DNA of 64,000 nucleotides. It comes from Blastomonas fulva (lineage in GTDB: Bacteria; Pseudomonadota; Alphaproteobacteria; Sphingomonadales; Sphingomonadaceae). The stretch lies in contig NZ_CP020083.1 in assembly GCF_003431825.1 (NCBI RefSeq), forward strand, positions 992,001 through 1,056,000, read 5' to 3'. Both the position numbers and the translations under genes were made by a program. The notes under the pieces are model-generated. The model had not been told where the DNA came from. It saw only the letters and a program-made list of their open reading frames with translations, and ran no database searches. Shown piece by piece: positions 51,311 to 59,246 of the stretch (its first letter is position 1; each line of letters starts with the position of its first letter).

Positions 51311-53133
51311 ATCGTCTGTGCCTCTTCCTTCTCGCGCTCCAGCGCCTGGCGCTGCCACATCGCGGCGTAGAGCCCGCCCTTGCGGAGCAGTTCGCGGTGC
51401 GACCCCTGTTCGGCGACGCGACCCCTGTCCAGCACGATGATGGTATCTGCATGGGTGACGGTAGACAAGCGGTGCGCGATCACCAGCGTCGTTCGCCCCT
51501 GCGCCAGCGACCCCAGGGTGTCGAGAATCTCTGCCTCGGTGGCGCTGTCGAGCGCCGAGGTCGCCTCGTCGAAGATGGTGAGCGGCGGGTTCTTGAGGAG
51601 CGTGCGCGCAATCGCGACGCGCTGCTTTTCGCCACCCGAAAGCTTGAGCCCGCGCTCGCCCACCTCGGTATCATAGCCCTTTGGGAGCGATTCAATGAAG
51701 GTGCCGATCGCCGCGCCATGCGCCGCGCGGACGATTTCGTCCTGGTTCGCGCCCTCGCGGCCATAGCCGATATTGTAGCCGATGGTGTCGTTGAACAGCA
51801 CGGTATCCTGCGGCACGATCCCCAGCGCCGCGCGCAGCGATCCTTGCGTCACCCTCGCGATGTCCTGCCCGCCGATCAGGATGCGCCCGCCTTGCGGATC
51901 ATAGAAGCGGAACAGCAGCCGCGCGATGGTCGACTTGCCCGCGCCCGAGGGCCCGACGATCGCCAGCGTCTGCCCCGGCTCCACCTTGAAGCTGAGGCCG
52001 TGCAGGATCTGCCGGTCGGGATCATAGCCGAAATCGACATTCTGGAACTCGACCGAGGGCAGCGCGCTGTCCAGCGCCGGCGCGCCTGGGATGTCGACGA
52101 TCTCGGCGGGCGTATCGATCAGGTCGAACATCGCGGCCATGTCGACCAGCCCCTGGCGGATCGTGCGATAGACCATGCCGAGCAGATCGAGCGGGCGGAA
52201 CAGCTGCATCAGCAGCGTGTTGACCAGCACCAGATCGCCCACGGTGAACAGGCCCTGGCTCCACCCCCAGATTGTATAGGCCATCGCGCCCGCCATCATC
52301 AGGTTGGTGATCAGCGACTGGCCGACATTGAGCAGCGCCAGCGAGTTTTCGGACTTCACCGCAGCGTTGGCATAGGTGCGCGCAGCATCGCCATAGCGCT
52401 TGGCTTCGCGCGTCTCGGCGGTGAAATACTTGACCGTCTCGTAGTTGAGCAGCGAATCCACCGCGCGGCCCAATTGCTTGCCATCCAGCGTGTTCATCGT
52501 CTCGCGCAAGTGGTTGCGCCAGTCGGTGACGATGCGGGTGAAGCCGATGTACAGCGCGACCATGGCCACCGTCGCCAGTACCAGGCCGATGCCGAAGTTG
52601 ATCCAGAAGATCACCAGCACCGCGATCAGCTCGAGCACGGTGGGCGCGATGTTGAACAGCAGGAAATACAGCATCACGTCGATGCTCTTGGTACCGCGCT
52701 CGATGACCTTGGTCACTTCGCCGGTGCGGCGGGCAAGGTGGAAGCGCAGCGACAGCGTATGCAGCTGGACGAAGACGTTCTCCGCAAGCGTCCGCGTCGC
52801 CTCCTGCCCGACGCGCTCGAACACCACGTTGCGCAGATTGTCGAACAGCACCGATCCCAGCCGCGCCGCGCCATAAGCGAGCACCGCGGTGATCGCCACC
52901 ATCGCCATGGTGGTGCCGTCGATGGTCATGCTGTCGATCGCGGCCTTGTAGGCAAAGGGCATCGACAGCACAGCCGCCTTGCCGAGCAGCACCATCAGCA
53001 TCGCGCCGCAGATGCGCAGCTTCAGGTCGGGCCGGCCATCGGGCCACAGATAGGGCAGGAAGCGCGCGAGCGTCTGCCGCATCGCGGGCTGTTTACCGCT
53101 CGGAGCGGGTGACGCTGTGTGGAAGGAGTGCAT
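51307..53133 (-). CDS. ABC exporter of the Atm1/heavy-metal type (fused permease-ATPase)
   Basis: A 608-residue half-transporter that should work as a homodimer in the inner membrane. Six helices occupy about residues 30-330. The ATPase has Walker A VGPSGAGKST, the signature LSGGEKQRVAIARTLL and Walker B LTIFDEATSALD, followed by the H-loop IAHRLSTV. VIERGTKSIDVMLYFLLFNIAPTVLELIAV and the EVTKVIERGTKS segment are typical for Atm1/HMT1 proteins, which export glutathione persulfide-like or metal-glutathione conjugates. The start at 53133 follows GAGG by seven bases. It is co-transcribed with the lipid-anchored phosphatase-fold gene. Confidence 0.94.
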   Translation of the reverse strand: MHSFHTASPAPSGKQPAMRQTLARFLPYLWPDGRPDLKLRICGAMLMVLLGKAAVLSMPFAYKAAIDSMTIDGTTMAMVAITAVLAYGAARLGSVLFDNLRNVVFERVGQEATRTLAENVFVQLHTLSLRFHLARRTGEVTKVIERGTKSIDVMLYFLLFNIAPTVLELIAVLVIFWINFGIGLVLATVAMVALYIGFTRIVTDWRNHLRETMNTLDGKQLGRAVDSLLNYETVKYFTAETREAKRYGDAARTYANAAVKSENSLALLNVGQSLITNLMMAGAMAYTIWGWSQGLFTVGDLVLVNTLLMQLFRPLDLLGMVYRTIRQGLVDMAAMFDLIDTPAEIVDIPGAPALDSALPSVEFQNVDFGYDPDRQILHGLSFKVEPGQTLAIVGPSGAGKSTIARLLFRFYDPQGGRILIGGQDIARVTQGSLRAALGIVPQDTVLFNDTIGYNIGYGREGANQDEIVRAAHGAAIGTFIESLPKGYDTEVGERGLKLSGGEKQRVAIARTLLKNPPLTIFDEATSALDSATEAEILDTLGSLAQGRTTLVIAHRLSTVTHADTIIVLDRGRVAEQGSHRELLRKGGLYAAMWQRQALEREKEEAQTI

Positions 53134-53391
53134 GTCTTTGCCTCGATAGGGTCGAACCCCCAAGGTTCCAAGCCCTCAGTCAGAAAAAGCACCGATCTGG
53201 AGAGGTGAAACTACGTGTAACGGTGAAAAGCCGGGTTTCTTGGGCGAGACGCGGATTTTCATGTCACGTCCAATTGCAAAGTTACATTCAACTATATATC
53301 GTCTGCGTTTCACAAGTGCGGACATGATAAAGGTTCAGGGCGCTTCATCCGCAAGAAATGGCGACAGGCAACCCCGAAGGGACTGCATCAC

Positions 53392-55209
53392 GTGAGCGCG
53401 CAACCTGACAGAATCGCTTTGCTAAGCGAACTGGCACTGGTGATGCAATCGCCCGAATTTGTGCGGTCTCCGGTCCTGCGCAGACTTCTCGAATATCTTG
53501 TCGATCAGACGCTCGCGGGCCATGGCGCGCGGCTGAAGGCTTACCAGATCGCGGTCGAAGGGCTGGGCCGCAATGACAGCTTCGATCCGCAAAGCGACAG
53601 CTACCCCCGCGTTCAGGTCGGGCGCCTGCGCAAGATGCTCGATCTGCATTATGCCGCGCTGACCCCCGACCAGGCGCATGGCCGCCAGCGCATCGCCATT
53701 CCCGTGGGCCATTACAATGTCGAGCTGCTGCCGCTGACCACGGTATCGCCCGAACGGGCAGGTGCAGGTCCGGCGGCGGCGGATCCCCAGACTCCGGCGA
53801 CGGGCGCTGCGCAGGCGGCCGATCCGGCAGCGGCAGCGACCCCGACGGTCCTGCCGATCCCGTCCTCGTCCGCATCCATGCTCCAGCCAGCCCCGCCACC
53901 GGTGCCGCAGGGAGTCGATCGCGGCTGGCTGATCTGGGCGTTGCCGGTGCTGATGCTGCTGGCGCTGCTCTATGTAATCTGGCTGGTGGCGCGACCCGAT
54001 GCGGCCGACCGCGATCTCGCACGGCGCGACATGCGCCAGCAGGTCGCACATGTCACGATCACCACCGATCCGGCTGCGGGCAATGACGATCTCGATACCG
54101 TCGCGCAGATCGCCGAGATGCAGCTGCAGCGCTTCGAAATGCTCGCTGTCAGCATGGGGTCGCATTCCGACAGTCCGGCGATGCGCGATGCCGCGCGCGA
54201 ATATCAGCTGCTGCTGCGCGGAGGCGGCCGCCAGCAGGGGGCCTCGCCCGAACTGCTGTTCCTCACGCTGCGCCATGGCGCCACCGGCACCACCTTGTGG
54301 TCGTACGAGCTGCCGCGCAACGGCAGCCGCCTGACCGCACCGGATTTCGAGCAGGCAATCGGATCGGGTATTTCCGCCATCGCCCGGTCGGGCGGGCTGA
54401 TCGCGCAGCACCAGCGCAAGCTGATCGGCAACGACACGAGCCCGGGCTATCCCTGCCTGATCCAGTATGATGCCTTCCGCCAGCAGCGCGATCCGGCGTT
54501 GCGCCCGGCGCTGGAAAAGTGCCTCGCCCGCTCGCTCGAGGCTTATCCCGACGAACCGCTGTTCCTGCAGGCGCAGTCCTATCTTGCGCTGTCCAGCCCG
54601 CAAGCCGGTCGGCTGACGCCGCTCGTCCCCTCCAAGCGCGGCAGGGACCTGGCCGAGGCCGCGCTGCAATTCGATGGCCGCTCGTCGCTGGCGCAGATCG
54701 CGGTGGCGCGTTCGGCGCTTGCGCGCGGCAATTGCCCCCGGGCGATCGCCTTTGCCCGCCGCGCGGTGGAGAGCAACCCGCTCGAGCCCGACACGCTGGG
54801 GCTGGCAGGCACCTTCCTGCTGTCGTGCGGGGACACGCAGGGCGCCGAGCCGGTGCTCGAGCGCGCGCTGACCATGAACAGCGAACCGGGCGGCTATCAG
54901 ATCGCATCGCTGGTGATCACCCGCCAGCTCAACGGCAAGGCGGCATCGGCGATGGATCTGGCGATGCGTGCGGATTCGCGCGACAAGGCCACCCAGCCCA
55001 ACTTCCTGCTCGCCAAGGCGCTGTCGCTGGCGGCCAATGGCCGGACGCAGGAGGCGCGGCGCAGCTGGGGCGAGCTGGAAAAGCTGGTGGGGGTCGATCC
55101 CGGCACGCCCGCCCCGGACATCCTCGCGCGCTTTGCCATTTCGCCATTTTTCAGCCGACGCATGGTCTCCGAAGCCGAACGCGTCGGCCTGATCGCGCCT
55201 GCAGTCTGA
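53392..55209 (+). CDS. Membrane-anchored regulator-like protein with TPR-type periplasmic domain
   Basis: A 605-residue protein in four parts. Residues 20-112 resemble the winged-helix-like domain found at the start of many alphaproteobacterial TPR or adenylate-cyclase proteins (LRRLLEYLVDQTLAGHGARL, then KAYQIAVEGLGRNDSFDPQS and YPRVQVGRLRKMLDLHY). Residues 115-175 are an Ala/Pro linker. A single helix spans about 179-200 (LIWALPVLMLLALLYVIWLVA). The rest (205-605) should be periplasmic and is alpha-helical with TPR-like pairs (ALQFDGRSSLAQIAVARSAL, RAVESNPLEPDTLGLAGTFLL). This topology matches ToxR/CadC-type one-component regulators. The start is GTG, preceded by GAAGGGA. The tandem small-ORF array follows 206 bases downstream on the same strand. 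The target is unknown. Confidence 0.8.
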   Translation: MSAQPDRIALLSELALVMQSPEFVRSPVLRRLLEYLVDQTLAGHGARLKAYQIAVEGLGRNDSFDPQSDSYPRVQVGRLRKMLDLHYAALTPDQAHGRQRIAIPVGHYNVELLPLTTVSPERAGAGPAAADPQTPATGAAQAADPAAAATPTVLPIPSSSASMLQPAPPPVPQGVDRGWLIWALPVLMLLALLYVIWLVARPDAADRDLARRDMRQQVAHVTITTDPAAGNDDLDTVAQIAEMQLQRFEMLAVSMGSHSDSPAMRDAAREYQLLLRGGGRQQGASPELLFLTLRHGATGTTLWSYELPRNGSRLTAPDFEQAIGSGISAIARSGGLIAQHQRKLIGNDTSPGYPCLIQYDAFRQQRDPALRPALEKCLARSLEAYPDEPLFLQAQSYLALSSPQAGRLTPLVPSKRGRDLAEAALQFDGRSSLAQIAVARSALARGNCPRAIAFARRAVESNPLEPDTLGLAGTFLLSCGDTQGAEPVLERALTMNSEPGGYQIASLVITRQLNGKAASAMDLAMRADSRDKATQPNFLLAKALSLAANGRTQEARRSWGELEKLVGVDPGTPAPDILARFAISPFFSRRMVSEAERVGLIAPAV

Positions 55210-55247
55210 CCGGCGCGGCGTGAAGCGCGAACAGCAATCCTGATTAA

Positions 55248-55262
55248 TGGGAAATTTCCCCA
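55248..55262. promoter_or_regulatory. Palindrome upstream of the sigma-54 promoter, possible activator site
   Basis: TGGGAAATTTCCCCA contains the perfect 12-bp palindrome GGGAAATTTCCC (55249-55260). Its centre lies about 108 bases before the expected start site at 55363, the usual range for upstream activator sites of sigma-54 enhancer-binding proteins. The binding protein is unknown. Confidence 0.45.
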
Positions 55263-55336
55263 ACTGTCAGCATCCGTTCATCTCGCAAAAACCCTGCTTC
55301 ACAGTCAAGGCACTGATTTAGCTTTGTTTTTCAAAC

Positions 55337-55352
55337 TGGCACGCCCTGTGCA
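55337..55352 (+). promoter_or_regulatory. Near-consensus sigma-54 (-24/-12) promoter
   Basis: TGGCACG-CCCT-GTGCA compared with the consensus TGGCACG-N4-TTGCA: one mismatch, correct spacing of the invariant GG and GC. The expected start is near 55363, giving a leader of about 53 nt to the first small ORF. No equally good match was noticed in the other gaps that I checked. Confidence 0.7.
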
Positions 55353-55415
55353 ATGTGTCTGGCATCTCCGGCCAACCCGGTCGGAACCGACAGAAACACA
55401 TGAAAGGACGTACCC

Positions 55416-55523
55416 ATGACCATCTTCACCGCCGCCCAGAGCCAGCTGATCGCCGCCGCTCTCGCCATCGTCTGCTCCAGCGTCTTCATCGCTGCCAGCG
55501 TCATCCCCGGCGCGATCGTCTGA
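55416..55523 (+). CDS. Small hydrophobic peptide 1 of a tandem array of four
   Basis: A 35-codon ORF, ATG to TGA, preceded by GAAAGGA eight to nine bases upstream. After a short N-terminal part (MTIFTAAQSQLIAAAL) it carries the shared core AIVCSSVFIAASVIPGAIV. The peptide has no charged residue, and a single membrane helix of about 20 residues is likely. It is the first and second-longest member, closest to the sigma-54 promoter. It differs from the other three at synonymous positions, for example ATC-GCT-GCC-AGC for IAAS against ATC-GCA-GCC-AGC in member 3, which suggests selection on the protein. I know of no named family. Function unknown; a membrane-active or membrane-regulating peptide is the simplest guess. 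Confidence 0.78.
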   Translation: MTIFTAAQSQLIAAALAIVCSSVFIAASVIPGAIV

Positions 55524-55568
55524 TCCGCGCACACCTCCACAACCCCATTATTTGAAAAGGACATTCTC

Positions 55569-55652
55569 ATGAACATTCTCGCAACCGCTCTCGCCACGAT
55601 CTGCTCTGCCGTTCTGATCGCCACCAGCGTCCTGCCCGGCATGATCGTCTGA
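55569..55652 (+). CDS. Small hydrophobic peptide 2 of a tandem array of four
   Basis: A 27-codon ORF with AAAAGGA nine bases before the ATG. It is almost only the shared core, preceded by MNILATAL: ATICSAVLIATSVLPGMIV. There is no charged residue. The distance from the first start is 153 bases, with a 45-base spacer after member 1. The spacer shares CACAC-TCCAC-like blocks with the next spacer, which is consistent with tandem duplication. The last nine bases, ATC-GTC-TGA, are the same in all four members. Confidence 0.78.
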   Translation: MNILATALATICSAVLIATSVLPGMIV

Positions 55653-55694
55653 ACCACCCACACTTCCACTCACCAGATACAAGGAAATCCCGTC

Positions 55695-55778
55695 ATGAAC
55701 CTCATCGCTACCCTGCTCGCTGCCGTCTCGTCCTTCGTGCTCATCGCAGCCAGCATCGGCCCCGGAACGATCGTCTGA
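55695..55778 (+). CDS. Small hydrophobic peptide 3 of a tandem array of four
   Basis: A 27-codon ORF with AAGGAAA just upstream of the ATG. It reads MNLIATLL then AAVSSFVLIAASIGPGTIV. The cysteine found in members 1 and 2 is replaced by serine, so disulfide or thiol chemistry is not a common requirement. The 126-base period from member 2 and the matching MN(I/L)xAT start make members 2 and 3 the closest pair. No charged residues. Confidence 0.78.
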   Translation: MNLIATLLAAVSSFVLIAASIGPGTIV

Positions 55779-55822
55779 TCGCCCGCAGGATCAACCCCGC
55801 ACAAATCGTCAAGGAATATCCC

Positions 55823-55936
55823 ATGTTTATCGCCGGTCTTGAAAGCATCCAGGGTCAGCTGTTCACCACCGTTGTGGCGATCGTGACCTCGTCGATGTTC
55901 ATTGCCGCCAGCCTGGCGCCCAGCGCAATCGTCTGA
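55823..55936 (+). CDS. Small hydrophobic peptide 4 of a tandem array of four
   Basis: A 37-codon ORF with AAGGAAT upstream. The N-terminal part is longer and carries the array's only charged residue (MFIAGLESIQGQLFTTVV, Glu7); the core is AIVTSSMFIAASLAPSAIV, with PS replacing PG. The N-terminal extension resembles that of member 1 in length and in Gln/Ser content. The stop codon lies in a small hairpin (CTGAGC...GCTCAG, 55933-55951) that also covers the stop of the convergent flavoprotein gene, so it may end transcription from both sides. Confidence 0.75.
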   Translation: MFIAGLESIQGQLFTTVVAIVTSSMFIAASLAPSAIV

Positions 55937-55948
55937 GCCGAAGCGCGC

Positions 55949-56875
55949 TCAGCCCGATACGACCAGCGCCGCGAGCGCCCGGCCAGAGGTCCAGGCACTC
56001 TCGATCCGGGGCCCGACCAGCCAGTCGCCGCACAGCCCCAGCGATCCATCCCACAACGCCGTCCTGCCTGCAGAGCCCGACATTGCATAGCGCCAACGGT
56101 GCGCCTGCACCGACAGGGTCGCAGGCAACACGCCACCGGCCATTGCTGCAAGCTCTGCCAGCAGCAGCGCGCTGACCGCCTCGGCTTCGTCTTCCAGATG
56201 CGCCGTCGACCAGTCAGGCGAACCCTGCACCACCCAGCTTTCCGGCCCGGTCCGTCCCGGCTTGGCGCTGTTGCGCGCCGCCCAGCCGATCGCACCGCGG
56301 GTGCGCAGACAATCGTCCGCGATGGCGACCGGCGCATCGAATGCGGCCATCACCGTCCAGCAGGGCTGCGAGTGCGTTGCCTGCGCGAGCTCCGCCCAAT
56401 CGAGCTGATGCACCGCCACCAGATCCGCCACCTGCTCTGCAGGAACTGCGACAATCACCGCATCGGCGGCTTCTGTGCCCTCGGAATGCCTGAGGCTCCA
56501 CCCTTTCACTTCGCGCGCAATGCTTTCGATCCGGCAGGTCCAGCGCACCTGATGGTCCGCAGCCAGCGCCTTGATGATCGCGTTCATCCCCGGCGTACCG
56601 ACCCAGGCATCCGCGCCCGCAGCCGGCCAACGCGCCGCAGACCCGCCTGCCTGCCAGCGGGCCACCTCGGCGGCAAAGTCCGGATCTCGCGCGGTGAAAT
56701 ATTGCGCGCCATGGTCGAAGAACGCCATACCCAGCGCCGTCTCGGTGCGGCGGATCGACATCCGCCCGCCCGGTCCGCGCGCCTTGTCGAACAGTGCGAC
56801 CTCGTGCCCGGCGTGCTTCAGCGCGCCTGCCGCGGTCAGCCCGGCCAACCCCGCTCCGATGATGGCGATCTTCAT
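55949..56875 (-). CDS. NAD(P)/FAD-dependent amine-oxidase-like flavoprotein
   Basis: A 308-residue flavoprotein of the renalase-like/amine oxidase superfamily. The FAD-binding motif IAIIGAGLAGLTAAGALKHAGHEVALFDKARGPGGRMS opens the protein; HGAQYFTARDPDF is the second typical segment, and LGLCGDWLVGPRIESAWTSG closes the FAD site near the C-terminus. The start at 56875 gives MKIAIIGAG; in-frame codons upstream overlap metW and are not needed. It follows metW by five bases, so it is probably the last gene of the metX-metW unit. The substrate is unknown. Confidence 0.88.
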   Translation of the reverse strand: MKIAIIGAGLAGLTAAGALKHAGHEVALFDKARGPGGRMSIRRTETALGMAFFDHGAQYFTARDPDFAAEVARWQAGGSAARWPAAGADAWVGTPGMNAIIKALAADHQVRWTCRIESIAREVKGWSLRHSEGTEAADAVIVAVPAEQVADLVAVHQLDWAELAQATHSQPCWTVMAAFDAPVAIADDCLRTRGAIGWAARNSAKPGRTGPESWVVQGSPDWSTAHLEDEAEAVSALLLAELAAMAGGVLPATLSVQAHRWRYAMSGSAGRTALWDGSLGLCGDWLVGPRIESAWTSGRALAALVVSG

Positions 56876-56880
56876 GTCGG

Positions 56881-57471
56881 TTATCTCCGCAGCAGGAACA
56901 CGGCGTGTTCGGCGAGCAGATTGGCCATGCCGCGCGAGGTCTGCTGGTCGCCCGAGAGGAACCATTCGCCATCGCAGGTCCAGCCGCGCTGCGCGATCAG
57001 CTCGCGGAAATCGTCGATGGTGACATGGTGGATGTTGGGGGTTTCATACCAGGCTTCGGGGATCAGCCGGGTGACCGGCATCCGTCCCTGGGTGAGCAGC
57101 GACATGCGGATGCGCCAGTGCGCGAAATTGGGGAAGCTGACGAACGCCTGCCGCCCGATGCGCAACAGCTCTTCGAGCACCTTGTGCGGCGCGCGCGCGG
57201 TCTGCAGCGTCTGGCTGAGAATCGCATAATCGACGCTGTCGGACGGATAGTCGACCAGATCGGTATCGGCATCGCCCTGGATCACCGAGAGCCCGCGGGT
57301 CACCGCCGCGCTGACGTTCGCCGGGTTCAGCTCCAGCCCGCGCGCGCGCACTTGGCGGCTGTCGCGCAGCGCCGCCATCAGCGCGCCGTCGCCGCAGCCG
57401 ACGTCGAGCACCCGCGCGCCCGGGGTCACATTGTCGGCGATGATCCGCAGGTCCGGGCGCAGGCCGGTCAC
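56881..57471 (-). CDS. metW: Methionine biosynthesis protein MetW
   Basis: A 196-residue class I SAM-methyltransferase-like protein that supports the activity of homoserine acetyltransferase in Proteobacteria. [18 protein letters not shown] is the SAM-binding motif I, and [23 protein letters not shown] plus [23 protein letters not shown] are MetW signatures. The start is GTG at 57471, whose GTGA overlaps the metX stop; it gives [15 protein letters not shown], the family N-terminus. The metX-metW pair is standard for the acetyl-homoserine route. Confidence 0.96.
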   Translation of the reverse strand: MTGLRPDLRIIADNVTPGARVLDVGCGDGALMAALRDSRQVRARGLELNPANVSAAVTRGLSVIQGDADTDLVDYPSDSVDYAILSQTLQTARAPHKVLEELLRIGRQAFVSFPNFAHWRIRMSLLTQGRMPVTRLIPEAWYETPNIHHVTIDDFRELIAQRGWTCDGEWFLSGDQQTSRGMANLLAEHAVFLLRR

Positions 57472-58637
57472 GTCGAAGCTCCGGCGCGCAAGAAGCCGTC
57501 GACGATCCGGTTCATCTCGGGGCATTCGAGCAGGAACGCATCATGGCCGAAGGGCGAGGACAGCTCGACAAAGCTCACCTCGGCGCCCGCAGCATTGAGC
57601 GCGTGAACGATGCGCCGCGATTCGGCGGTGGGATACAGCCAGTCGGTGTCGAAGCTGATCAGGCAGAAGCGCGTTTTCGTCCCCATGAACGCGCGCGCCA
57701 GCACGCCGTCATACAGCAGCGCGAGATCATAATAGTCCATCGCGCGGGTGATGTAGAGATAGCTGTTGGCATCGAACCGGTCGACGAAGCTGATCCCCTG
57801 GTGGCGCAGATAGCTCTGTATCTGGAAATCGGCATCGAAGCCGAAGCTGCTGCCCCCCGTCTGATTGGCGCAATCCTGGCCGGTCTTGTCCTGCAGTCTG
57901 CGCCCGAACTTCTCGGTCAGACCCGCTTCGGACAGATAGGTGATGTGCGCCGCCATCCGCGCGACCGCGAGCCCCGATGCGGGCACATCGCCATCGGCAT
58001 AATAGGCCCCCTTGCGCCAGCGCGGATCGGCCATGATCGCCTGGCGCCCGACCTCGTGGAACGCGATATTCTGCGCCGAATGCCGCGCGGTAGAGGCGAT
58101 GACGAGCGCGGCGCGCACCCGGTCGGGGTACAGCACCGGCCAGCTCAGCGCCTGCATGCCCCCCATCGACCCGCCGATGACGGCCGCGAGCGTTTCGATG
58201 CCTAGATAATCGAGCAGCAGCGCCTGCGCGCGCACCATGTCCGCGATCGACAGCACCGGAAAATCCATGCCCCAGGGCTCGCCGGTCGCGGGGTTGACCG
58301 TCGCGGGCCCCGACGAGCCCATGCAACTGCCGATGACATTGGCGCACACGATGAAATCACGCGCGGGATCGACCGGCTTGCCTGGACCCACCAGCCGCTG
58401 CCACCAGCCGGGCTTGCCGGTGATCGGGTGGGTCGACGCGACATATTGATCGCCGGTGAGCGCATGGCAGATCAGCACCGCGTTGCTCTTGTCCGCGTTC
58501 AGCGTGCCATAGCTTTCATAGGCGATCTCGACCGGCGCCAGCGCCGCGCCGCAATCGAGCGGCAGCGGACCGAGCAAAGTCACCCGCCGGTCCAGCCCGA
58601 AACGGGCGTCATCAAGGGGAGCAGAAGCGCTGGCCAT
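57468..58637 (-). CDS. metX: Homoserine O-acetyltransferase
   Basis: A 389-residue alpha/beta hydrolase-fold enzyme that acylates homoserine in methionine synthesis. The family features are [33 protein letters not shown], the nucleophile Ser in [14 protein letters not shown], and the catalytic Asp and His in [29 protein letters not shown] and [11 protein letters not shown]. The start at 58637 (ATG) is preferred to a TTG seven codons upstream. Proteins of this family may use acetyl- or succinyl-CoA; acetyl is assumed from the MetW pairing. It starts a unit metX-metW-flavoprotein. An R3 repeat lies upstream. Confidence 0.95.
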   Translation of the reverse strand: MASASAPLDDARFGLDRRVTLLGPLPLDCGAALAPVEIAYESYGTLNADKSNAVLICHALTGDQYVASTHPITGKPGWWQRLVGPGKPVDPARDFIVCANVIGSCMGSSGPATVNPATGEPWGMDFPVLSIADMVRAQALLLDYLGIETLAAVIGGSMGGMQALSWPVLYPDRVRAALVIASTARHSAQNIAFHEVGRQAIMADPRWRKGAYYADGDVPASGLAVARMAAHITYLSEAGLTEKFGRRLQDKTGQDCANQTGGSSFGFDADFQIQSYLRHQGISFVDRFDANSYLYITRAMDYYDLALLYDGVLARAFMGTKTRFCLISFDTDWLYPTAESRRIVHALNAAGAEVSFVELSSPFGHDAFLLECPEMNRIVDGFLRAGAST

Positions 58638-58716
58638 GGCCCGTGCGATTGGCGGCAAGGTGGGCGGCTGTCAATGGGGGGAGGATTGGAACGAAGCCGT
58701 GGCGCCAAACCACCCT

Positions 58717-58807
58717 CGTAACCCTGAACCTGTTTCAGGGCCCATTTCTCCTCACGCGGCTTCGGTCCATTCGGCACGATGGGTCCTGAAACAAGTTCAG
58801 GATGACA
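58717..58807. repeat. Dispersed palindromic repeat, family R3, copy 2
   Basis: ACCCTGAACCTGTTTCAGGG, GCCCATTTCTCC, GGCACGATGGGTCC and TGAAACAAGTTCAGGATGAC match the copy at 13052-13144 with only a few differences, over 45 kb away. It lies between the metX start and the cupin gene stop. Confidence 0.9.
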
Positions 58808-58831
58808 GAAGGAGGGGCGCGCGGCGCAGCC

Positions 58832-59230
58832 TCACCGCACCCTGTTCTGCGTCCCCATCCCCGCCGTGATGAACAGCGCGGTCGCGGTGCCGTCGACATC
58901 CGCGGTATGCCACACCCCCGGCGGGTTGATCGCATAATCGCCGGGGCCAAGCTCGAGCGTCGTCACCGTGCCATCGGGATGTTCCTGATGCAGCGTCATC
59001 CGCCCCGCGGTGCACAGCACCACCTCGTCGCCCGCCGGGTGCATCTCCCACATCGTCCAGGGTGCATCGAAGGTGAACTGGGTGACCAGCCGCCCCTCGA
59101 TGCCGTCGCTCGCGGTCCGTGCCTCGTAATCCTGGTACCATTCTGCCGCTCCATCCATCGGCGGCAGCGTAATGGCCTTTGCGCCAAGGCCCAGATGGAC
59201 CGGATGGGTGGATATGGACCGCACCGTCAT
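58832..59230 (-). CDS. Cupin-domain protein
   Basis: A 132-residue cytosolic cupin. The first motif is weak (FDAPWTMWEMHPAGDEVVLCTAG, with His and Glu), and the second is the clear PGDYAINPPGVWHTADVDG. The start at 59230 has a strong AGGAGGGG seven bases upstream. Upstream in-frame codons belong to the next gene's region. It lies in a run of four same-strand genes (cupin, VOC, hemF, trmL), the closest of which is the VOC protein 16 bases away. Function unknown. Confidence 0.82.
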   Translation of the reverse strand: MTVRSISTHPVHLGLGAKAITLPPMDGAAEWYQDYEARTASDGIEGRLVTQFTFDAPWTMWEMHPAGDEVVLCTAGRMTLHQEHPDGTVTTLELGPGDYAINPPGVWHTADVDGTATALFITAGMGTQNRVR

Positions 59231-59246
59231 CGCATCCCCTCCTGCA

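Noticed and set aside
51259-53112. A 617-codon plus-strand open frame antisense to the ABC exporter
   Set aside because: The exporter on the minus strand has all ABC motifs; the antisense frame is a GC artefact.
55331-55669. A 112-codon minus-strand frame covering the first two small ORFs
   Set aside because: It contains repeated blocks only because it reads the complement of the repeated plus-strand units. It has no Shine-Dalgarno and would stop in the sigma-54 promoter region.
55416-55936. CRISPR or simple direct-repeat array at the small-ORF cluster
   Set aside because: Repeat units are coding, differ at synonymous positions, have unequal periods (153, 126, 128) and no constant-length repeats and spacers.
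55416-55936. Type I toxin (Ibs/Fst-like) or leaderless bacteriocin cluster
   Set aside because: Size fits, but the peptides have no basic residues or terminal polar tail, there is no convergent antisense RNA promoter that I can see, and no immunity or export gene. Kept only as an untested alternative.
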